DNA of 18,538 nt, from contig CAZDXQ010000059.1 in the NCBI GenBank assembly GCA_964509545.1, positions 1-18,538 of the forward strand, in the 5' to 3' direction. Position 1 is the first letter of the stretch. Every line of letters starts with the position of its first letter. Source of the stretch: JADJWR01 sp964509545 (GTDB lineage: Bacteria > Pseudomonadota > Gammaproteobacteria > Burkholderiales > Burkholderiaceae_F). This document shows, piece after piece, positions 13,083 to 18,538 of the stretch. The notes beneath the pieces were generated by a model. That model was not told where the DNA came from. It saw only the letters and a program-made list of their open reading frames with translations, and made no database searches. Both the position numbers and the translations under genes were made by a program.

Positions 13083-14066
13083 ATGGCGCAATCCAAACAT
13101 GCCCGGGTGCTGATCCTCGGCTCCGGCCCGGCCGGCTACACGGCAGCGGTGTACGCCGCGCGCGCAAACCTGAAGCCAATGCTGATCACCGGGCTGGCGC
13201 AGGGCGGCCAGCTGATGACCACTACCGACGTCGACAACTGGCCGGCCGATGCCGATGGCGTGCAGGGCCCGGACCTGATGACGCGCTTCCAGAAGCACGC
13301 CGAGCGCTTCGACACCGAAATCGTCTTCGACCACATCAACAGCGTCGACCTGTCGCAGCGGCCGTTCCGGCTGAAGGGCGATTCAGGCAGCTACACCTGC
13401 GAGGCGCTGATCATCGCCACCGGCGCCTCGGCCAAGTACCTCGGCCTGCCATCGGAGCAGGCCTTCATGGGCAAGGGCGTGTCTGGATGCGCCACCTGCG
13501 ACGGCTTCTTCTATCGCAAGCAGGACGTGTGCGTGGTCGGCGGCGGCAATACGGCGGTCGAGGAGGCGCTTTATCTGGCCAACATCGCCAGCACGGTGCA
13601 CCTGATCCACCGCCGCGACAAGTTCCGCGCCGAGCCGATCATGGTCGACAAGCTGATGAAGAAGGTCGATGAAGGCAGGATCGTGCTGCACCTGTGGCAC
13701 GAACTTGAGGAGGTTCTTGGCGACGACAAGGGCGTGAGCGGCGTGCGCATCCGCGACAAGCGCAGCGGCACGACGACCGAGCTGAAGCTGCAGGGCTGCT
13801 TCATCGCCATCGGCCACCAGCCGAACACCGAGATCTTCGCCGGCAAGCTGCAGATGGCCAACGGCTACATCATCACCCGCGGCGGCGCCAACGGCCTGGC
13901 GACGATGACCAGCGTGCCCGGCGTGTTCGCTGCCGGCGACGTGCAGGACCACGTCTACCGGCAGGCCGTGACCAGCGCCGGCACCGGCTGCATGGCCGCG
14001 CTCGATGCGCAGCGCTGGCTGGAGGCGCAGGAGGAAACACAGCCGGCGGCCGCGACGGCCGCCTGA
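13083..14066 (+). CDS. trxB: Thioredoxin-disulfide reductase
   Basis: Low-molecular-weight flavoenzyme that passes electrons from NADPH through FAD to thioredoxin; 327 aa. The FAD-binding GSGPAGYTAA is at 13-22, ATGASAKYLGLPSE at 112-125, the redox-active CATCDG at 136-141, the NADPH-binding GGGNTAVEEA at 153-162 with HRR at 176-178, and the second FAD site GDVQDHVYRQAVTSAGTGCMAA near the C-terminus. The tail beyond LEAQ is a short Ala-rich extension. It is first in a tight plus-strand group, 11 nt before the Smr gene. In related genomes trxB is, as I recall, commonly divergent from ftsK; here about 4.9 kb of other genes separates them. Confidence 0.97.
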   Translation: MAQSKHARVLILGSGPAGYTAAVYAARANLKPMLITGLAQGGQLMTTTDVDNWPADADGVQGPDLMTRFQKHAERFDTEIVFDHINSVDLSQRPFRLKGDSGSYTCEALIIATGASAKYLGLPSEQAFMGKGVSGCATCDGFFYRKQDVCVVGGGNTAVEEALYLANIASTVHLIHRRDKFRAEPIMVDKLMKKVDEGRIVLHLWHELEEVLGDDKGVSGVRIRDKRSGTTTELKLQGCFIAIGHQPNTEIFAGKLQMANGYIITRGGANGLATMTSVPGVFAAGDVQDHVYRQAVTSAGTGCMAALDAQRWLEAQEETQPAAATAA

Positions 14067-14077
14067 TCGACGCAGCG

Positions 14078-14725
14078 ATGGTCGAGCGGCACAAGCATTT
14101 CGCCGCCCTCGAGGAACTGCGCACGCGGCTGCAGCAGCGCACGCGCGAACGCGATGCCGCCGAACGCGAGCGCCGCGCCGCCGAAGCGCGCCGCCACCGC
14201 GCCGGGGAAGAGTTCGTCGAGGCGGTCAGGGACGTGACGCCGCTGGCAGGGCCGGCGCGGGTGCAGCACCCGCGGGCGCCGCATCCGCCGCGGCCGGTCA
14301 GCCGCCAGCGCGACGACGAGGACGTGCTGGCCGCTTCGGTGTCCGGTGCCGCCGACCACGAATCGCTGCTCGACGCCGACGAGTCGCTGTCGTACTGCGC
14401 GCCGGGTATCGGTCCCGATGTGCTGCGCAAGCTGCGCCGCGGCGAATGGAGCATCCAGGCGCAGGTCGACCTGCACGGCCACCGGGTCGACGAGGCGCGC
14501 GCGGCACTGGTCGAATTCCTGCGCGGTTCGGTCAAGCGCGGCCTGCGTTGCGTGCGCGTCGTGCACGGCAAGGGACTCGGCTCGGTGGGCAAGATGCCGG
14601 TGCTCAAAGGCAAGGTGCGTTCGTGGCTCGCCCAGCGCGACGAAGTGATCGCCTTCTGCCAGGCCCGCGGCGCCGATGGCGGCGCCGGCGCCGTCATGGT
14701 CCTGCTGCGGCCCTCGGCGAAGTAG
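14078..14725 (+). CDS. Smr-domain (MutS2 C-terminal-like) protein
   Basis: 215 aa. Residues about 5-50 are a charged Arg/Glu/Ala-rich helix, probably coiled coil, followed by a loose Pro/Arg-rich linker. The Smr domain fills about 125-212, with DLHGHRVDEAR at 131-141 and the second motif VRVVHGKGLGS at 159-169. The final GGAGAVMVLL strand (201-210) matches the domain end. Stand-alone Smr proteins are nucleases, with nicking or structure-specific activity reported in several bacteria; in vivo roles are poorly defined. DLHG and HGKG motifs are both intact, so activity is plausible. It is co-directional with trxB (11-nt gap) and the TRIC gene (4-nt gap). No strong ribosome site precedes the ATG, consistent with coupling. 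Confidence 0.9.
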   Translation: MVERHKHFAALEELRTRLQQRTRERDAAERERRAAEARRHRAGEEFVEAVRDVTPLAGPARVQHPRAPHPPRPVSRQRDDEDVLAASVSGAADHESLLDADESLSYCAPGIGPDVLRKLRRGEWSIQAQVDLHGHRVDEARAALVEFLRGSVKRGLRCVRVVHGKGLGSVGKMPVLKGKVRSWLAQRDEVIAFCQARGADGGAGAVMVLLRPSAK

Positions 14726-14729
14726 GCCG

Positions 14730-15344
14730 ATGCGCGCCGAACAGGCCGTGGTGCCGGCGATCGAATTCGTCGCCGTCCTGGCCGCCGCGTTCTCCGGCTT
14801 CGCCGAGGCGCGCAACAAGAAGATGGATGCGGTCGGGGTGTTCACCATCGCCTTCATCACCGCCTTCGGCGGCGGCACGCTGCGCGACGTGCTGCTCGAC
14901 CGGCGGCCGTTCTTCTGGGTGCAGCACCAGCATTACATCGTACTGATCCTGGTGCTGACGCTGATTGCCACGCCGATGCTGCGGCTGGCGCAGCGGGTGG
15001 TGCCGCCGACCCTGTTCGTGATCGCCGACGCCATAGGGCTGGGCTTCTTCTCGGTCGCCGGTGTCTCGGTCGCGCACGAACTGGGGTCGCCGCCGATCAT
15101 TGCCGCGATGATGGGCGTGATCACCGGCGTCTTCGGCGGCGTGCTGCGCGACGTGATCCTCAACGAAGTGCCGATGGTGCTGCGCGACGGCAGGCCATAC
15201 GCGCTGGCCGCGCTCGTCGGCTGCGCGATCTACCTGCTGATCCTCGATGCCGGCGTGCCGGCGTCGCTGGCGACCTGGGTCGCAGCGGCGCTGATCGTCG
15301 CCGTGCGGCTGGTCGCCTGGCGCTGGAACTGGACGATTCGCTAG
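14730..15344 (+). CDS. TRIC-family (UPF0126) membrane cation channel
   Basis: 204 aa, nearly all membrane helices (about seven), made of two homologous three-helix repeats plus one. Each repeat carries the hallmark glycine motif, FGGGTLRDVLLDRRPFFW at about 46-63 and FGGVLRDVILNEVPMVLR at 135-152. Prokaryotic TRIC proteins form trimeric potassium-permeable channels; bacterial members are also annotated YadS/YicG. The ATG at 14730 is preferred: it lies 4 nt after the Smr stop and gives the usual family N-terminus, whereas an upstream start at 14676 would overlap the Smr gene. It is the last gene of the trxB group, followed by a 157-nt convergent gap. Confidence 0.93.
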   Translation: MRAEQAVVPAIEFVAVLAAAFSGFAEARNKKMDAVGVFTIAFITAFGGGTLRDVLLDRRPFFWVQHQHYIVLILVLTLIATPMLRLAQRVVPPTLFVIADAIGLGFFSVAGVSVAHELGSPPIIAAMMGVITGVFGGVLRDVILNEVPMVLRDGRPYALAALVGCAIYLLILDAGVPASLATWVAAALIVAVRLVAWRWNWTIR

Positions 15345-15448
15345 CGCACGTGTCGAAGGCGCAGCGCAACCTCGGCCGCTCCTTCACCGAGCATCGCGAC
15401 GCCGGCGCGACCCGGCGCAGGCACTGCTGCGTGCAACGGCCCGAGGCT

Positions 15449-15473
15449 GACCGCACCGCGAGCGCGGAAGGTC
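15449..15473. terminator. Stem-loop between the convergent TRIC and DUF2783 genes
   Basis: Nested inverted repeats: outer GACC/GGTC (15449-15452, 15470-15473) and inner CCGCG/CGCGG (15456-15460, 15463-15467) around a 2-nt centre. No T-run on either strand. A weak two-way terminator is possible; the rest of the 157-nt gap shows only GC-rich sequence. Confidence 0.3.
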
Positions 15474-15501
15474 GCACCGGAATCGCACGCTCGCCGTTTG
15501 C

Positions 15502-15693
15502 TCAACCGACCACCCCGCGACGGGCGGCATCGATGCACTGCTCGAGCACGCGATCGTCGCCGACCTGATTGGCGAGCAGCAGCACCAGACGGGCGCAGAA
15601 CAGCTTCGCCTGTTCTTCGTCGAGCCCCTGCTGCGCATCGAGCAGCTTCTCGTAGAAGCCGTCGGCGTCGGCGAGCGTCAGGTCGGTCTTCAT
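15502..15693 (-). CDS. DUF2783 domain protein
   Basis: 63 aa, soluble and mostly helical: MKTDLTLADADGFYEKLLDA, then QQGLDEEQAKLFCARLVLLLANQVGDD, then a short helical tail. The spacing and the LDAQQGLDEEQ and ARLVLLLANQVGD segments match what I recall of the DUF2783 family (about 65 aa), which often follows FAD-dependent monooxygenase genes. Its ATG overlaps the monooxygenase stop as ATGA (15690-15693), so translation is probably coupled. The function is not established. A small accessory or stabilising partner of the flavoprotein is a reasonable guess from context only. Confidence 0.85.
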   Translation of the reverse strand: MKTDLTLADADGFYEKLLDAQQGLDEEQAKLFCARLVLLLANQVGDDRVLEQCIDAARRGVVG

Positions 15694-17402
15694 CGCGCCT
15701 CCAGGGCCAGTGCGGTGCGCAATGCGCGCTCGATGTCGGCCGCGGTCGGAAGCCGCAGCGTTCCGGACAGATACAGGTCGGGACGCAGCAGCGCGAAGTC
15801 GCCGGCCGATGCGCCCACCTGCTGCGCCAGGCGGCCGTCGTCATCGATCACCGCCGGCAACGCACTCGATGGCCCGGCGCCGCCCTGCACGCCGATGAAG
15901 CGGACTGGGTAGCGCTGCTGCAATTCGCCGAGATCCTCCCGACGGCCGCTGCCGAAAGGCGCGAAGCACAGTCCGAGCAGCGCAGCGCCGGAGCGGTCGA
16001 GCATGTCGACCAGGTTGCTGCGTCGCCCGTCGCCGAGCCGCAGGGCGACGTTGCTTACCGGCCGGCCACCGCCCGCGCCGCAGTTCAGCACTGAGGCCGG
16101 GTAATGCGAAGGCGAAGACAGGCGACCGGTGTTGACGAAGGCGCGCGCGAAGGCATGCTCGCGCGCCAGGCCGAGGACCGCCTGCCGCCACAGCCGCTCG
16201 TTGCCCGACGGCGGCGACAGGAAGCGCGTCGTGCGCCGGGTGATGCGGATGTTCTCGTGCGCGGCGCCGCGCCTTTCCTCGTCGTAGCTGTCGAGCAGCG
16301 CTTCGCCGGCGGACCCGGCAAGCAGCAGGCCCAGTTTCCAGCCGAGATTGTCGGCGTCCTGCACGCCGCTATTGCCGCCGCGGGCGCCGAACGGGCTCAT
16401 CACGTGCGCCGCATCGCCGGCGAACAGCACGCGGCCGGCGCGAAAGCGCTCCAGGCACTCGCTGCGGTAGGCGTACGGGCCGACCCAGACGAGTTCGTAG
16501 TCGATGCCCTCGCCGAACTGCCGTCGCAACCGGTCGGCGACCACGTCGGGCCGGCTGATGGCGTCGGCATCGGCGTCAGCCGGCATCTGGTAGTCGAGCC
16601 GCCAGACGCCGTCGGCCATCAGGTGCTGCCAGACGGCGCGGCCGTCGTTGAATGGCGCTTCGATCCACGTCCAGCGCTCGGCCGGCGGCTGCACGCGGAA
16701 GCGCACGTCCGAGATGCACCAGCGATCGAGGCTGCGGTTGCTCAGCACGCCGACGCCGCACCAGTCGCGCAGCCTGCTGTGGCTGCCGCTGCAATCGACC
16801 ACCCACGACGCCGCGAGCCTGTAACGGCCACGCGGCGTGTCGACATCGAGCCGCACCTCGTCGTCGTGCTGCACCAGGCCGCTGACCCTGTTCTTCCAGC
16901 GCAGCTCCACAGTGCCCAGTTCGTACAGGCGGTCGACCAGAAACCACTCGACATAGAACTGCTGCAGGTTGATGAAGGCCGGCTGCTCGGAGGCTTCGTG
17001 CGCCTGCTGTCGACGCAGGTCGAAGGCATAGACCTCGTCGTCGCCGGCGAAGGTGCGGCCGACCGACCACTGCACGCCGCTCGCAAGCACGCGTTCGTAG
17101 ATGCCCAGCCGCTGGAAGATCTCGAGCGACTTCTGCGCATAGCAGATGCCGCGGCTGGCCGCGCCGCGCACGCCGACCGTGTCATCCTCGTCGAGGACGA
17201 TGGCCGGGATGCCGCGCAGGGCCAGGTCGCAGGCCAGCGTCAGCCCGGTGAGGCCGGCACCGACGATCGCCACCGGGTGGCGGCCGAGACTGCCGCGCAG
17301 CTCCGCCGGTTCGACGAACGGATACACGGGCAGTTCGTAATGGCCGCCGGTCACCGCGGTGTTCACCCGCAGCGGCGTCGTGATGACGGCGTCTTCGGGC
17401 AT
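15690..17402 (-). CDS. FAD-dependent aromatic-hydroxylase-type monooxygenase (MhpA/PheA-like)
   Basis: 570 aa, class A flavoprotein monooxygenase family (FAD_binding_3). The N-terminal dinucleotide fold has VAIVGAGLTGLTLACDLA at about 44-61 with acidic Asp71. The DG-type motif appears as DCSGSHSRLR near 203-212. The GD motif GRVLFAGDAAHVMSPFGARG spans 323-342, followed by NSGVQDADNLGWKLGLLLAG. The C-terminal part (about 450-570) has the thioredoxin-like fold of phenol and 3-(3-hydroxyphenyl)propionate hydroxylases and contains an LLRPDLYLSG segment like the family's RPD motif. Such enzymes hydroxylate aromatic rings with NAD(P)H and O2. The ATG at 17402 is preferred for its AAGGGG ribosome site just upstream; an in-frame start at 17441 would run into the preceding gene. 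It lies 19 nt after the ketopantoate-reductase-like gene. The substrate is unknown. Confidence 0.93.
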   Translation of the reverse strand: MPEDAVITTPLRVNTAVTGGHYELPVYPFVEPAELRGSLGRHPVAIVGAGLTGLTLACDLALRGIPAIVLDEDDTVGVRGAASRGICYAQKSLEIFQRLGIYERVLASGVQWSVGRTFAGDDEVYAFDLRRQQAHEASEQPAFINLQQFYVEWFLVDRLYELGTVELRWKNRVSGLVQHDDEVRLDVDTPRGRYRLAASWVVDCSGSHSRLRDWCGVGVLSNRSLDRWCISDVRFRVQPPAERWTWIEAPFNDGRAVWQHLMADGVWRLDYQMPADADADAISRPDVVADRLRRQFGEGIDYELVWVGPYAYRSECLERFRAGRVLFAGDAAHVMSPFGARGGNSGVQDADNLGWKLGLLLAGSAGEALLDSYDEERRGAAHENIRITRRTTRFLSPPSGNERLWRQAVLGLAREHAFARAFVNTGRLSSPSHYPASVLNCGAGGGRPVSNVALRLGDGRRSNLVDMLDRSGAALLGLCFAPFGSGRREDLGELQQRYPVRFIGVQGGAGPSSALPAVIDDDGRLAQQVGASAGDFALLRPDLYLSGTLRLPTAADIERALRTALALEAR

Positions 17403-17421
17403 GGCTCCCCTTGGCGCGAAC

Positions 17422-18402
17422 CTACGCGAGCCCGAGCGCACGCGCGCGCGCCTGCGCCAGCGCGTGCACCATGCGGATCGTCGGCACCGGCAGGCCGGCC
17501 AGTTCGGCCAGCTCGATCACGCTGCCCACCACCGGTGCCAGTTCCAGCGCCCGGCCGCGCTCGATGTCCTGCAGCATCGAGATCTTCGCCGCGCCGAGAC
17601 TGCGCGCCAGGTCGATGCGCTCGTCGGGTGTCATCGGCATCGGGTAGCCGTAGTGCGCGGACACGGCCATGCCTTCGATCATCATCGCCCGGATCACGTC
17701 GAGCACCGCTTCGTCGGCGCAGATCTGGTTCATCAGGTATCCGGTCAGCGCCGCCACCGGATTGAACGACATGTTGCCCAGCAGCTTGATCCAGACATCG
17801 AGGCGGATGTCGGCCGAACGCTGCGCCTCGAAGCCGGCCTCGTCGAGCGCCGCGGCGATGCGCTGCAGCCGTTCGCTCGACGAATGGTCAGGCTCGCCGA
17901 GGATCAGCCGGCGGCCGCCGGTATGGTGTACCTCGCCCGGCGCGCGCACCTCGGCTGCGACGTGCACGACGCAGCCCAGCACATGGCGGCAGTCAAGGTC
18001 GGCGAACATCGTGCCGGCCGGATCGAGCGCGCGCACGCGCCGCCCCGCATGCGGTCCGGGCTCGCCGTAGAAGTACCACCACGGCAGGCCATTGATCGCC
18101 GGCACGACCACGGTGTCGTCGTTCAGCAGCGGACGCAGGCGCGGCAGCATGGCCGCGATCGAATGCGCCTTCAGCGCGATGACCAGCAGCTGCTGTGCGC
18201 CGAAGTCCGCCGGTTCGTCGCTGGCCGCAAGCCGGTAAGTGCCGGACAGGCTGCCGACATGGTCGACCAGCCTCAGCCCCGACCGGCGCAGCGCCTGCAG
18301 GTGCTCGCCGCGCGCCAAAAGGCACACCTCGTGTCCTCGCGCCGCCAGCCTGCCGCCGATGACGCCGCCCACCGCGCCGGCGCCGATGATCGCGACCTTC
18401 AT
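17422..18402 (-). CDS. 2-dehydropantoate 2-reductase (ketopantoate reductase) family protein
   Basis: 326 aa, ApbA/PanE family: NADPH-dependent 2-ketoacid reductases, the classical member making pantoate for coenzyme A. The Rossmann GAGAVGG is at 7-13, INGLPWWYFYG is at 103-113, and the catalytic-lysine segment WIKLLGNMSFNPV at 204-216 contains Lys206, Asn210 and Asn214. The substrate-binding SMLQDIERGRALE is at 275-287, with Ser275 and Glu287 in the positions expected from E. coli PanE. The start ATG at 18402 gives the family N-terminus (MKVAIIGAG) with AAGGA 2 nt upstream; a GTG at 18531 would add 43 unrelated residues. It begins an operon with a flavin monooxygenase and DUF2783, so a catabolic ketoacid reductase role is at least as likely as pantothenate synthesis. 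I therefore give no gene symbol. Confidence 0.92.
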   Translation of the reverse strand: MKVAIIGAGAVGGVIGGRLAARGHEVCLLARGEHLQALRRSGLRLVDHVGSLSGTYRLAASDEPADFGAQQLLVIALKAHSIAAMLPRLRPLLNDDTVVVPAINGLPWWYFYGEPGPHAGRRVRALDPAGTMFADLDCRHVLGCVVHVAAEVRAPGEVHHTGGRRLILGEPDHSSSERLQRIAAALDEAGFEAQRSADIRLDVWIKLLGNMSFNPVAALTGYLMNQICADEAVLDVIRAMMIEGMAVSAHYGYPMPMTPDERIDLARSLGAAKISMLQDIERGRALELAPVVGSVIELAELAGLPVPTIRMVHALAQARARALGLA

Positions 18403-18412
18403 CGTCCTTGCG

Positions 18413-18427
18413 GCGCGCTGCGCGCGC
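18413..18427 (-). promoter_or_regulatory. Leader hairpin directly upstream of the ketopantoate-reductase-like ribosome site
   Basis: A perfect 6-bp GCGCGC/GCGCGC stem with a 3-nt loop ends 3 nt before the AAGGA ribosome site (18405-18409). In the mRNA it would lie right at the ribosome landing site. It may modulate initiation, or may simply reflect the high GC. Confidence 0.25.
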
Positions 18428-18495
18428 GTTCCCGGCGGCTCAACTTCGTCATCTGCACTACGCGGGCGGGCAATGGGGCGCAGTCTAGAACCTAT

Positions 18496-18510
18496 CTCAA
18501 AACTCTTGAG
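18496..18510. repeat. CTCAA/TTGAG inverted repeat at the right edge
   Basis: A 5-bp inverted repeat with a 5-nt spacer lies in an AT-richer stretch (about 18478-18538) upstream of the right-hand operon. It could be an operator or part of its promoter region. The window ends 28 nt later, so context is missing, and I find no well-spaced -35/-10 pair. Confidence 0.2.
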
Positions 18511-18538
18511 CGCGAGGTCATGAGCTTTCACAATCGCG

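Noticed and set aside
15341..15844. An open minus-strand frame running past the DUF2783 gene towards TRIC
   Set aside because: It lies out of frame with both the monooxygenase and DUF2783, has no domain match, and its Arg-rich content is typical of a shadow.
16104..17765. A 553-codon plus-strand open frame
   Set aside because: It is antisense to the flavin monooxygenase and part of the ketoacid reductase, has no recognisable domain, and is rich in Arg, Ala and His as expected from an antisense GC-rich frame.
18478..18538. AT-richer segment at the right edge resembling the end of an insertion sequence
   Set aside because: The phrase around AACCTATCTCAAAA recalled some insertion-sequence ends, but there is no transposase, no matching inverted repeat and no target duplication inside the window.

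Overview
The window looks like chromosome from a high-GC betaproteobacterium (Burkholderiales/Rhodocyclales-like). The reasons are the core block ftsK-lolA-rarA-serS on the minus strand, trxB followed by a Smr-domain gene on the plus strand, a PEP-CTERM surface protein, and many 4-nt stop/start overlaps. No transposase, integrase, phage gene or CRISPR array is visible, and no gap between genes exceeds 300 bases. The taxonomic placement is inferred from gene content and remembered synteny, not from a database search.

Layout. (1) 1-674: 3' part of a PEP-CTERM exported protein. (2) 909-3190, minus: serS, a 2-keto-4-pentenoate hydratase-family gene overlapping serS by 4 nt, then tRNA-Ser(CGA) only 29 nt further on, so the synthetase and one of its tRNAs lie on one strand and may share a transcript. 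(3) 3392-8180: rarA, lolA and ftsK on the minus strand, interrupted by a small three-helix membrane protein on the plus strand whose stop codon interlocks with that of lolA. (4) 8400-11480, plus: a LytS/YehU-type sensor kinase, a second LytS-like protein that has lost the phospho-accepting His, the N-box Asn and the glycines of the ATP lid, and a LytTR response regulator. The genes are chained by ATGA/GTGA overlaps, including an unlisted 39-codon mini-ORF that fits exactly between the two kinase genes. (5) 11552-12907, minus: a lone MmgE/PrpD-family protein. (6) 13083-15344, plus: trxB, a Smr-domain protein and a TRIC-family membrane channel, tightly packed. (7) 15502-18402, minus: a ketopantoate-reductase-like gene, an FAD-dependent aromatic-hydroxylase-like monooxygenase and a small DUF2783 protein, forming a compact operon.

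How they fit together. Most of the window is housekeeping: tRNA charging, replication restart, lipoprotein transport, chromosome segregation and thiol redox. The most unusual part is the two-component cassette. One apparently active kinase is encoded with a catalytically dead paralogue and a LytTR regulator, and a direct-repeat, hairpin-forming leader lies between it and the divergent ftsK promoter. A reasonable hypothesis is a kinase/pseudokinase pair in which the second membrane protein senses or modulates rather than phosphorylates. The right-hand operon is probably a catabolic or modifying oxidation module whose substrate cannot be read from the sequence.
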